From Planctomycetota bacterium (GTDB taxonomy: Bacteria; Planctomycetota; Planctomycetia; Planctomycetales; Planctomycetaceae): a stretch of 7,106 nt of DNA. Shown one piece after another: positions 1 through 6,546 of the stretch (the stretch's first letter is position 1; each line of letters begins with the position of its first letter). The notes beneath the pieces were generated by a model. That model was given only the letters and a program-made list of their open reading frames with translations, made no database searches and was not told the DNA's origin. The translations under genes and the position numbers were made by a program. The stretch covers positions 1-7,106 of the forward strand of contig JAJRTM010000407.1 of NCBI GenBank assembly GCA_024278285.1, given 5' to 3'.

Positions 1-1482
1 CATCCAACAGAATTTCCGGGAACACGAATCATTACAAAAACCCGCAGAGTCTATCCGGGCGGTTCGCTGGCAGCTCACGTGATTGGAGTTCGCCGAGCGA
101 TGCGTGATGATCAAATCCGAAAACGAAAGAAGGAGTTGCAAACAGGCGATCCGCTTTCGTACCAAACAGGAGATCGGCAAGGCGAATCGGGCGTTGAAAA
201 AACGTACAACATCACACTGCGAGGGCTGCCCGGAAAACGCGAATTGATAAAAAATAGACGCGGGGAAATTCTGAAAACGAATCCAGTCCGTGCTTCGCGT
301 TCAGGTAATCATCTGGTACTTACCATTAACAGTCAACTGCAGCGCACAGCCGAAGAATTGCTTGATCATCTCATTCCACAGGAAGAATCGCTCGTTCCGC
401 CGTTGCCTGCGGGACAAAGAAGCAGTGAGAATTCGGAACCGACTTCAGGGGCTGTGCTGGTGATGAATATTTATTCGGGCGAACTACTTACAGCAGCGAC
501 CGCTCCGCGTCCCAATTTATCGCTGATGGCAACCGGTGATGCAACACATTGGAAACGGCTCACCAGCGATCAACGCACCCCACTGCTTTCACGCATCACA
601 CAGGTTGCAATCGCCCCCGGTTCCACATTCAAACCGCTGACCGCGATTGCGTTTTGTGAATCGTTGGGGATTCCGACCGAACCGATTATCTGCAAAGGTT
701 ATTTGGATACGCCGGAGAGTCATCGATGTTCGATTTTTCGGTCCGCAGGAGTAGGTCATGGAAAAATTGGTCTGGTCGATGCGCTGGCTCAATCATGCAA
801 TGTCTATTTCTTTACTGCAGCTCGCAAAATGGGCCCTGAACCTTTGGTGAAATGGTGCGAGAATTTTGAATTCGGCAAGCCAACCGGTATCGATCTTCCG
901 TATGAAAAAAGTGGCTCGGTTCCTTCCCCAGCGGATAATCAAGGAAAATCGAAACGTCATTGGTATCCGGGGGACAACCTGGGATTAGCGATTGGGCAAA
1001 GTTATTTGACGGTAACGCCGCTACAAATGGTCAAACTGATGGCTGCCGTTGCCAATGGCGGCGAGTTGGTCACGCCACACGTGGTGAGCCGGATTTTACC
1101 TGGTGATGAATCAAGGCAGGCTTCGCCTGAATCGCTGCTTCTTCCAGAAAAACCTGTCCGGAAATTATCCATCTCCTCTGCAACATTATCGATTGTCCGG
1201 GAAGGTTTGGAACAGGTTGTCGAAAATCCGAAAGGGACCGCACACAAAACAGTGGCGATGAAGCAGGTCGCTGTCGCAGGAAAAACGGGATCCGCACAAA
1301 CCGGCATCGACAATCCTTCTCACGCCTGGTTCATCGGTTACGTCCCGGCTCAACAGCCACGTTATGCCATTGTTGTGCTATTGGAACAGGGAGGATCAGG
1401 CGGAAAAAACGCCGGGCCGGTCGCAAGAAAAATGATCGAACGCCTACTCGATCTTGGCCTGATAGAACCGGACCAGTCCTAA
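1..1482 (+). CDS. mrdA: Penicillin-binding protein 2 (class B transpeptidase), 5'-truncated by the window edge
   Basis: This is a D,D-transpeptidase that cross-links peptidoglycan stem peptides in the periplasm, anchored in the inner membrane and normally working with RodA in the elongation machinery. The frame is open from base 1, so the first GTG at 79 is not the start: the upstream residues FPGTRIITKTRRVYPGGSLA match the PBP dimerisation region just before the conserved HVIG. Next come the SGVEKTYN and LRGLPGKREL motifs, then the transpeptidase domain. All three active-site motifs are present: STFK (622-633, nucleophile Ser), SCN (793-801) and KTGS (1282-1293). The WYPGDNLGLAIGQ stretch is typical of MrdA rather than FtsI. 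The N-terminal membrane anchor lies outside the window. The gene ends at TAA 1480-1482 and converges on the sulfite reductase gene. No rodA, mreC or mreD is visible downstream. The family is certain; MrdA rather than another class B PBP is very likely. Confidence 0.94.
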   Translation, partial: HPTEFPGTRIITKTRRVYPGGSLAAHVIGVRRAMRDDQIRKRKKELQTGDPLSYQTGDRQGESGVEKTYNITLRGLPGKRELIKNRRGEILKTNPVRASRSGNHLVLTINSQLQRTAEELLDHLIPQEESLVPPLPAGQRSSENSEPTSGAVLVMNIYSGELLTAATAPRPNLSLMATGDATHWKRLTSDQRTPLLSRITQVAIAPGSTFKPLTAIAFCESLGIPTEPIICKGYLDTPESHRCSIFRSAGVGHGKIGLVDALAQSCNVYFFTAARKMGPEPLVKWCENFEFGKPTGIDLPYEKSGSVPSPADNQGKSKRHWYPGDNLGLAIGQSYLTVTPLQMVKLMAAVANGGELVTPHVVSRILPGDESRQASPESLLLPEKPVRKLSISSATLSIVREGLEQVVENPKGTAHKTVAMKQVAVAGKTGSAQTGIDNPSHAWFIGYVPAQQPRYAIVVLLEQGGSGGKNAGPVARKMIERLLDLGLIEPDQS

Positions 1483-1505
1483 TTCGGATAAACCGGAACC
1501 AATGT

Positions 1506-1570
1506 AGATAGGGGTAGGGAAGTTCGGTTTCGCCGAACTCCTCTCCGTCCGAACCGTGCGTGCGGTTCTT
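1506..1570 (-). other. Probable 3' end of a group II intron RNA (domain V/VI-like hairpins), remnant
   Basis: Read on the minus strand, the reverse transcriptase remnant is followed at once by a GAACCG...CGGTTC hairpin. After that come GGACGGAGAGGAG and a perfect 7-bp stem, AGTTCGG/CCGAACT (plus-strand arms 1521-1527 and 1533-1539, 5-base loop), then CTTCCCTACCCCTAT. The order (maturase C-terminus, short GC hairpin, second hairpin, pyrimidine-rich end) is what is expected for domains V and VI at the 3' end of a bacterial group II intron. The first hairpin spans only about 18 bases, shorter than a normal domain V of about 34, so this RNA is probably internally deleted and inactive. The exact 3' boundary cannot be fixed; it is probably near 1506-1512. 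Confidence 0.55.
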
Positions 1571-1729
1571 CCGATGACGCTTCAGCAGCAACCGTCGAAG
1601 ACGGCTGCGGATTTTCGCATTCAGGTCCGTAAAGATCGTCCAGCATCAATGCCGAAAGTAGCCAAACCAACCGATCAATACGCGGTTCAGTTCTTGCACA
1701 ATCGACTCCAGCGAACCGCTCCTCTACCG
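1565..1729 (-). pseudogene. Decayed C-terminal fragment of a group II intron reverse transcriptase/maturase
   Basis: The minus-strand frame reads RSGSLESIVQELNRVLIGW, then FGYFRH, a TGA stop at 1648-1646, then CWTIFTDLNAKIRSRLRRLL and LKRHRKN. This matches the maturase (GIIM, domain X) segment of group II intron-encoded proteins, whose hallmark is a LN..L.GW.GYF.H core followed by basic R.RLR...RKR residues. The TGA sits where many family members have Ser after FRH, so a single C-to-G change (TCA to TGA) could explain it. A second in-frame stop (TAG, 1726-1724) lies just upstream of RSGSLE. The whole reverse transcriptase domain and the intron 5' part are missing. The copy is therefore a dead remnant, left between the convergent PBP2 and sulfite reductase genes. 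Family recognition is by motif reading only. Confidence 0.7.
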
Positions 1730-1763
1730 GATTCTATGTGCCAGTAATTTCAAGCCGTTTTTT

Positions 1764-1805
1764 ATTGGCTGAAGGCCAATCTTATCATAGCCTGGGGCAT
1801 CGCCC
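1764..1805. repeat. Pair of short hairpins, possible REP-like intergenic element
   Basis: The first hairpin has a perfect 6-bp stem, ATTGGC (1764-1769) and GCCAAT (1775-1780), with a 5-base loop. The second has GGGC (1795-1798) and GCCC (1802-1805) around ATC. A run of six T (1758-1763) precedes the first hairpin on the plus strand and becomes six A after it on the minus strand, so neither strand shows a standard intrinsic terminator. The pair resembles small dispersed palindromic repeats, but no second copy occurs in the window. Confidence 0.3.
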
Positions 1806-1908
1806 AATACTGTCCGGGAAAAATTGCGTTCTATAACAAATGAGATTCGATTGAACGAATGAAACCACTTGAAATATTTTTCTTCTCTTCTTTTTGCTTT
1901 GCCTCAGT

Positions 1909-1951
1909 GTCTTGTATGTTAGTTGTAAGATACTAACCCAAAAATTAAGAC
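1909..1951. other. Nested inverted repeat downstream of the sulfite reductase gene
   Basis: An outer pair, GTCTT (1909-1913) and AAGAC (1947-1951), encloses an inner perfect 6-bp pair, GTTAGT (1918-1923) and ACTAAC (1932-1937). It lies about 28 bases past the stop of the minus-strand sulfite reductase gene. This is a plausible place for a transcript-end structure. The stem is AU-rich and no U-tract follows it on the minus strand, so it is not a convincing intrinsic terminator. Apart from the intron remnant and the hairpins listed, nothing else is recognisable in 1483-1978. Confidence 0.25.
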
Positions 1952-1978
1952 TTGAAGACGCATTATTTTTATCGCAAA

Positions 1979-3706
1979 TCAGGCGGCTTCGGTGAACTGC
2001 TTGACCAGTGCTTCTTCTCCAATTCGATTGCAGAAATCGCCGAAGGTTTCTTTTGGTTCTCGTTGTTGTTTATAGTAACTGATTACCGGTGAAAGTCGTG
2101 GCACAATTTCATCGAATGGAACCTGATCCTGGAAAATGAAACCGAGTCGCGTGCCACGCGTGTTGCCTCCCAGGAAGATCGTATATTTCCCAACAGAGCG
2201 GCCCACCAATCCGATATCTGGCGTGTAAGGGCGGGCGCAACCATTCGGGCAGCCTGTCATGTGAACGCTGATGACTTCGTTTGAGAGTCCCTGTTTTTCC
2301 AGTTCTGCATCGAATTGATCCATAAACTGAGGCATGACACGTTCCGATTCGGTGACGGAAAGGCCACACATCGGCAGGGCAGGACAGGAGATAGCGAATC
2401 GGCGTGAGACCGAATAATCTTCCGCGGGGCGAATGCCGTGTGCCTGCAGTAGTTGTGAAATTTCGTCTTTGTCGGCTGGATCGATATCACACAAAATCAT
2501 CGATTGTAACGCCGTCAGACGGACCGGCATGTTGAACTTTTCCAGAATAGTTCGTAAGCCCGTTTTGATGTGCAAATCTGCTTCGTCTTTAATGCGTCCA
2601 TTTTCAATTTGAAGACCGACAAACAGCTTGCCATCCCCTTGTTCTTGCCAGCCCATGTAATCATCGACGCCGGTAATTTCTGCATCGCGTGCATCTTGCA
2701 ATGGCGAACCGTAATACTCTTCCACTTTCTTGCGGAATTTTTCGACGCCCCAATTCGCGATTAAATATTTCAAACGGGCAATTTTTCGATCTTCCCGGTT
2801 CCCGAAATCTCGCTGTACTTTAACGACTGCTTCTGCAACAGCGCAAACTTCGTCGTAAGGAACAAACGCCATCAACCTGCCAACGGCGGGGAATGTTTTT
2901 TTAGCTGATGGGGTTCGTCCCATTCCGCCGCCCACATAAAAATTGTACCCGACAATGGAACCTTCTTCGACAATTCCAAGCAAGCCCGTATCCTGTGCCA
3001 TGATATCGACATGATTATCTTCCGGCAGCGAAATCCCAAACTTGAATTTACGAGGTAAATAAGCCTTGCCGTAAATTGGTTCCTCAACAGGTTGAAAGTC
3101 GGTAATGTTTTCCCGGTTGCCTTCTTCATCGGTCACCCACAAATCGAAATAGCCGGTCGATTTCGGTTTCAAATGAGCCGCAAGAGCATCCGTCGTTGCC
3201 TGCATTTGTTCAAGAAGTTGATTGTTCTTGTAAGGAGCAGGGTTGCACATCACATTTCGATTCACATCCCCACAGGCGGCGTAAGTATCGAGCTGCAACT
3301 TATTGATTTTGTGAATCGTTTCCCGCAAATTCTTTTTCAGCACGCCATGTATCTGGCTCGCCTGGCGAGATGTCAGCCGCAGCGTTCCTTCTCCCAATGT
3401 ATCACACAGATCAAGCTGCCCCAAAAATTGCTTCGCTGTTAATTTACCGCCGGGTGTGCAGATGCGAATCATGCAACTGTAGGCCTTGCCAAGCCGGTTG
3501 CCCTGCTCATCTTTGAGATTCCGCTTTTCCCGGTCGTCCTGCTGATAAGTGCCGTGGAACTTCAACAGTTGAGCCGCATCGCCGGCAAAGTTTGGTTCGT
3601 CGTTGACCAATTCCTCAGCAATTGTACCCCGTAATTGATGGCTGCCTGCCTTGATACCTTCCATCTTGCTGAGCTTAGGCTCTTTCTTAGCTGCATCGTC
3701 CGCCAT
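1979..3706 (-). CDS. cysI: Assimilatory sulfite reductase, siroheme/[4Fe-4S] hemoprotein subunit (CysI/Sir)
   Basis: This cytoplasmic enzyme carries out the six-electron reduction of sulfite to sulfide for cysteine synthesis. The 575 residues match the length of E. coli CysI (570) and align end to end from LRGTIAEEL. The residues that ligate the coupled [4Fe-4S]-siroheme centre are all present: C441 and C447 (CPALPMC), C486 and C490 (CPNGC). The C441-to-C486 spacing equals that in E. coli CysI. The sulfite-binding basic residues are also kept: R81 (MIRIC), R150 (DVNRNVMC), K220 and K222 (LPRKFKF). ATG 3706-3704 is the chosen start; a purine-rich AAGGAAAG lies at 3723-3716 in the transcript sense, 9-12 bases ahead. 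No cysJ flavoprotein or other cys gene is adjacent. The electron donor (NADPH via CysJ, or ferredoxin) therefore cannot be told from context. Assimilatory sulfite rather than nitrite reductase is favoured by the strong CysI likeness. Confidence 0.96.
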   Translation of the reverse strand: MADDAAKKEPKLSKMEGIKAGSHQLRGTIAEELVNDEPNFAGDAAQLLKFHGTYQQDDREKRNLKDEQGNRLGKAYSCMIRICTPGGKLTAKQFLGQLDLCDTLGEGTLRLTSRQASQIHGVLKKNLRETIHKINKLQLDTYAACGDVNRNVMCNPAPYKNNQLLEQMQATTDALAAHLKPKSTGYFDLWVTDEEGNRENITDFQPVEEPIYGKAYLPRKFKFGISLPEDNHVDIMAQDTGLLGIVEEGSIVGYNFYVGGGMGRTPSAKKTFPAVGRLMAFVPYDEVCAVAEAVVKVQRDFGNREDRKIARLKYLIANWGVEKFRKKVEEYYGSPLQDARDAEITGVDDYMGWQEQGDGKLFVGLQIENGRIKDEADLHIKTGLRTILEKFNMPVRLTALQSMILCDIDPADKDEISQLLQAHGIRPAEDYSVSRRFAISCPALPMCGLSVTESERVMPQFMDQFDAELEKQGLSNEVISVHMTGCPNGCARPYTPDIGLVGRSVGKYTIFLGGNTRGTRLGFIFQDQVPFDEIVPRLSPVISYYKQQREPKETFGDFCNRIGEEALVKQFTEAA

Positions 3707-4209
3707 TATATACCGCTTTCCTTGATGTTGTATTTGAAATAATCTTATATTGGTAGTAGTAGCTCAACGATACACATTTGCCACATTAAAGCCGTTGGGT
3801 GTGTCCAGGTGACCATGTTGATTCTTTTTGAGTAAAGACCGAACTTGTTTTCATCTGGTTTTGTCACTGTGTAGTCTGTCCAGCGGAATCCTTCAAGAGC
3901 GAAATGAAATTCTCTTATTATTCTGTGGGATATTGCAACAATTCAATCACAGTCGCAGAATACATAGGCGTGGGTCTGGGTTGCTGATAACGGACAGGAA
4001 TAATGCAGGTGTGCCTATGCGTATATGTCCCGCCAGCCGAATTTATGCCAAACAGCGACACGAAACAATGAAATTCAGGCCAGATTTTTCTGTCTGTTGC
4101 TCAGCGGGTTCCATCCCGTACAATAACAATGTCATCATGGGTAGCTTTGGGTTTAGTTCCCATTATTTTTGATGCAGGCTTTTGAAACGCACTCTACAGG
4201 ATACCATCA
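3707..4209. other. Divergent intergenic region of about 500 bases with no supported gene
   Basis: This region separates two genes transcribed away from each other, so it must hold the promoters of both the sulfite reductase gene and hflX, unless hflX transcription starts elsewhere. I found no convincing -35/-10 pair. A weak candidate upstream of the sulfite reductase gene on the minus strand is TTGAGC, 17 bases, GATTAT. A 7-bp inverted repeat, CATAGGC (3963-3969) and GCCTATG (4013-4019), is the only clear structure. No tRNA, riboswitch or known ncRNA was recognised. Confidence 0.5.
4198..4201 (+). promoter_or_regulatory. Ribosome binding site supporting the TTG start of hflX
   Basis: AGGA lies 8 bases before TTG at 4210. 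An in-frame TGA at 4183-4185 excludes any earlier start, and no ATG or GTG lies between it and the TTG. The next in-frame ATG (4270) would remove the first 20 residues. Confidence 0.6.
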
Positions 4210-5661
4210 TTGAATCAGCCACTGCGAGATACATTAAAAATTGAAGCCAAGCGAGCCGTGCTTGTAGGAATGGTTGCTCCCGGACCATCGACGAATCGCG
4301 AATTAGCCCTGGATGAATTAGCAGGTCTGGCCGAAACAGCCGGCTGTGAAATTGTGGGGACTCTTATTCAGGCTCGTGAAAAACCTGATCCTGCAACCTA
4401 TCTGGGAAAGGGGAAAATCGAAGAACTGAAGCAGTTGATGTCGATGACGGAAGCCGATTTGGCTATTTTCGATAACAACCTGGCTCCTTCGCAAGGCAGG
4501 AATATCGAAACGACGATCAAGGCAATCGTTATTGATCGCAGTGAAGTCATTCTCGATATTTTTGCGACTCACGCCAGAACTTCCGAATCGAAATTACAGG
4601 TGGAACTGGCTCAGCTTCTTTATATGCGTCCGCGATTAAAGCGGATGTGGACACATCTGGAACGCATCGAAGGCGGGATCGGCAGCGGTCGTGGTCCTGG
4701 GGAGAAGCAGCTTGAACTTGATAAACGATTGCTTGATAAACGCGTTTCTGAATTGAAGCGAAAACTGGCAACGGTAGAAAGACGGCGTGAACGGCTCGTT
4801 TCCGCCCGGCACGAAAAGTTTACGGTTTCGCTGGTCGGTTATACCAATGCGGGCAAAAGCACATTAATGAAGGCGTTGACCGGGGAAGATGTTTTTATTG
4901 CAGATCAACTCTTTGCAACCCTGGATACAAAAACTCGCACCTGGTCGATCCCGAACGGCGGCAATATTCTATTGAGTGATACTGTCGGATTCGTGCGAGA
5001 CTTGCCTCATCATCTGGTCGCTTCCTTCAAATCAACATTGGAAGAAGCGTTGCAAGCCGATCTGTTATTGCATGTGGTTGATGCAGGCAGTCCGGAAGCG
5101 ATGCAGCATATCGAAACTGTCGAAAAAGTGTTGGAAGAAATCGGAGCAGGCGATAAAGAAATGCTGCTCGTACTCAACAAAATCGATCGACTCCCCGACC
5201 TTTCGCTGAGTAAACCAGAAGCCGACAGCGATGAAAATACGGAAGCTAATCCACAACAGGAACTCATCGAAACAAGCTCTGATTTAGCGCACAGTTCCGA
5301 GCAAGCCGGACAGAGAACCTGGTACGATATTCTCCGCAATAAATATCGAGATTCGATCAGCGTTTCAGCCGTCACGGGAAAAGGGGTTGAAACGTTGCAG
5401 GCAGCGGTTATCGAACGGCTCAGCCAATCGTACGAATGGGTCGATATCACCGCCCATGTGGGAGATGGAAAATTCTCCTCGTTCCTCGCCCGCTCGGTCC
5501 AAGTGGAACAAACAACCTACGACGAAAACAACCACGCCACTTACCGATGCAGGCTCTCTTCCAGCATGCTGCAACGATTGAAACAACAATACGAGATCAG
5601 CGTTGTGCCAGTGACCGAAACTTCAACCTCGCAACACGATTCCGTTCCTGCCTCGAATTAA
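4210..5661 (+). CDS. hflX: Ribosome-associated GTPase HflX
   Basis: HflX is a cytoplasmic GTPase of the Obg-HflX superfamily that binds the 50S/70S ribosome and splits stalled or hibernating ribosomes under stress. The 483-residue protein has the expected order: an N-terminal HflX domain (about 15-135), the glycine-rich loop GGIGSGRGPGEKQLELD (from 155) leading into a long basic helix, then the G domain and a short C-terminal domain. GTP-binding motifs are G1 GYTNAGKST (210-218, Lys216), G3 DTVG (257-260), G4 NKID (323-326) and G5 SAVTG (386-390). FATLDTKTR fits the switch I region. The G4-to-G5 spacing is about 59 residues, against about 22 in E. coli HflX; the extra part is acidic and low-complexity (around KPEADSDENTEANPQQ). 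It starts at TTG, with no hfq or other hfl gene adjacent. Confidence 0.97.
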   Translation: MNQPLRDTLKIEAKRAVLVGMVAPGPSTNRELALDELAGLAETAGCEIVGTLIQAREKPDPATYLGKGKIEELKQLMSMTEADLAIFDNNLAPSQGRNIETTIKAIVIDRSEVILDIFATHARTSESKLQVELAQLLYMRPRLKRMWTHLERIEGGIGSGRGPGEKQLELDKRLLDKRVSELKRKLATVERRRERLVSARHEKFTVSLVGYTNAGKSTLMKALTGEDVFIADQLFATLDTKTRTWSIPNGGNILLSDTVGFVRDLPHHLVASFKSTLEEALQADLLLHVVDAGSPEAMQHIETVEKVLEEIGAGDKEMLLVLNKIDRLPDLSLSKPEADSDENTEANPQQELIETSSDLAHSSEQAGQRTWYDILRNKYRDSISVSAVTGKGVETLQAAVIERLSQSYEWVDITAHVGDGKFSSFLARSVQVEQTTYDENNHATYRCRLSSSMLQRLKQQYEISVVPVTETSTSQHDSVPASN

Positions 5662-5705
5662 CACATCGTTCAATCTGCAATGCTCAACGCGCTCACAGAT
5701 AATTC

Positions 5706-5789
5706 GTTTAACGGCAAGCCGAAGGCGACTGCGTGAACCAGATCTGCTTTTCTCAAGAGTACCAAATTAACTTCGGCTTGTTGTTTAAC
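5706..5789. repeat. Imperfect inverted repeat downstream of hflX
   Basis: The core is a perfect 10-base inverted repeat, CAAGCCGAAG (5715-5724) and CTTCGGCTTG (5771-5780). It extends outward to 19-base arms (5706-5724, 5771-5789) that pair at 16 of 19 positions. Both outer ends read GTTTAAC. The central spacer is 46 bases, too long for a typical terminator loop, and no T-tract follows. The left end fits the RYYYAAC rule of integron attC sites, but the right end does not fit GTTRRRY, so attC identity is only a possibility. It begins 44 bases after the hflX stop. Confidence 0.45.
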
Positions 5790-5839
5790 GATATTGACGC
5801 AGGTGAAATAACTCAGACTGTATTACTAACGGTAAAAGT

Positions 5840-5910
5840 TTGCGAACGGCTCGCAAATGATAGAAAAACATCAGTTTGGTTACGGCTATCAGAATGAACC
5901 AGCCGTGCTG
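5840..5910. repeat. 71-base direct repeat, copy 1 (downstream of the winged-helix gene)
   Basis: It is identical to 6443-6513 at 68 of 71 positions, in the same orientation and exactly 603 bases apart; the differing bases are 5859, 5869 and 5889. It contains two hairpins: TTGCGA/TCGCAA (5840-5845, 5851-5856; loop ACGGC) and ACGGCT/AGCCGT (5882-5887, 5901-5906). The AGCCGT arm could also pair with ACGGCT at 5846-5851 in the first hairpin. It lies 2 bases beyond the stop codon of the minus-strand winged-helix gene. Homology ends abruptly on both sides. Confidence 0.9.
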
Positions 5911-5912
5911 TT

Positions 5913-6293
5913 TTACTTCTTCAGCATATATTTTTTTGTTTTTTCGTCACGTTTGATGAGATTAGAATTGTGGATTGCTTGATAGATCGTGTTATTGAAA
6001 TTGTTGCTGGTTGATCGATGACCTGTTTTTAAGATGGCATCGGCAAGTTCAGCAAGAGTCAATCCTTTTTTGTACTTCCCTAAAACATGGCAGGCAACTC
6101 CCAGATTGGTGAATTCGTTGCTGAAGCGAGTCCCCTGACTTTCGCCTGAAAGCTCTATGATTTCAGCATCGATATTTTTTATCTCTTCCAGCAATTTTGC
6201 GCGGCGTTTTTGTAATTGTGCAACACGCCCCTGTTTCTTTTTCAACAACTGTTGTATTTCAGCAACAGACAAATCTTCCAAACTTACAGCCAT
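5913..6293 (-). CDS. Small coiled-coil plus winged-helix-like protein of unknown function
   Basis: This 126-residue protein has no signal peptide or membrane segment. Residues 8-50 form a heptad-rich, highly charged helix (EIQQLLKKKQGRVAQLQKRR), a probable coiled coil for self-association. Residues about 60-126 look like a winged-helix fold: GLTLAELADAILKTGHR, then an Asn/Ser-rich helix STSNNFNNTIYQAIHNS, and a basic C-terminal hairpin ending KKYMLKK. The design suggests a dimeric DNA-binding or scaffolding protein. I recall similar small proteins in planctomycete genomes but can assign no function. An upstream in-frame ATG at 6311 is rejected as the start, because the strong AAGGTG ribosome site lies inside that extension, 7 bases before ATG 6293. 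The gene stands alone between two copies of a 71-base repeat, which makes it a candidate cargo gene. Confidence 0.75.
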   Translation of the reverse strand: MAVSLEDLSVAEIQQLLKKKQGRVAQLQKRRAKLLEEIKNIDAEIIELSGESQGTRFSNEFTNLGVACHVLGKYKKGLTLAELADAILKTGHRSTSNNFNNTIYQAIHNSNLIKRDEKTKKYMLKK

Positions 6294-6300
6294 AACGGTA

Positions 6301-6306
6301 CACCTT
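6301..6306 (-). promoter_or_regulatory. Ribosome binding site fixing the start of the winged-helix gene
   Basis: On the minus strand AAGGTG sits 7 bases before ATG at 6293. It falls inside the reading frame of the alternative ATG at 6311, so it selects the downstream start and shortens the protein by six residues. Further upstream, GAGTC (6332-6336) and GACTC (6343-6347) form a small 5-bp inverted repeat in the leader. I saw no clear promoter in 6312-6442, which is very A+T-rich. Confidence 0.6.
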
Positions 6307-6442
6307 TTCATTTAATACAGATACGAACAAAGAGTCAGCCGCGACTCCAGCAATGATCGTGGTAAGATAGTATCTGCGAATAAATATGCAAGTATATACG
6401 CTAATAAAGAAAAATAAATCGCATGATAATGATATTTATATA

Positions 6443-6513
6443 TTGCGAACGGCTCGCAAATTATAGAAAAATATCAGTTTGGTTACGGCTACCAGAATGA
6501 ACCAGCCGTGCTG
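6443..6513. repeat. 71-base direct repeat, copy 2 (downstream of murG)
   Basis: This is the second copy of the 5840-5910 repeat, with changes only at 6462, 6472 and 6492. Hairpin arms are preserved: TTGCGA/TCGCAA (6443-6448, 6454-6459) and ACGGCT/AGCCGT (6485-6490, 6504-6509). It lies 33 bases past the stop of the minus-strand murG and about 150 bases upstream of the winged-helix gene. The flanking sequence on both sides is unlike that of copy 1. Confidence 0.9.
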
Positions 6514-6546
6514 GGAGGTTCCCTATATTAGTTGAAACATCCATCA

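Noticed and set aside
79..81. GTG at 79 as the start of the PBP2 gene
   Set aside because: The same frame is open to base 1, and the upstream residues match the conserved PBP2 sequence, so the gene continues beyond the left edge.
1002..1313. Minus-strand open frame of 103 codons inside the PBP2 gene
   Set aside because: Antisense shadow of a clearly coding, motif-bearing transpeptidase domain; no domain of its own.
1331..1591. Minus-strand open frame of 86 codons overlapping the end of the PBP2 gene
   Set aside because: Its start lies within the intron-maturase remnant and it then reads through the intron RNA 3' end into antisense of mrdA. Only the first part reflects a real, decayed coding sequence, listed as the pseudogene.
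4105..4118. tRNA T-arm-like sequence CGGGTTCCATCCCG
   Set aside because: The stem is only 4 bp with a 6-base loop, and no acceptor stem, D-arm or anticodon arm can be drawn around it.
3828..4172. Plus-strand open frame of 114 codons between cysI and hflX
   Set aside because: It starts at TTG with no clear ribosome site, has an irregular Cys/Ser/Arg-rich composition, no recognisable domain and no partner gene. Most likely a chance frame.
5010..5450. Minus-strand open frame of 146 codons inside hflX
   Set aside because: Serine-rich shadow of the HflX G domain in the opposite strand; no domain features.
5840..6513. The 71-base repeats as a CRISPR array or integron attC pair
   Set aside because: There are only two copies, too long and too far apart for CRISPR, with a gene between. 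Neither end shows the attC RYYYAAC/GTTRRRY pair.
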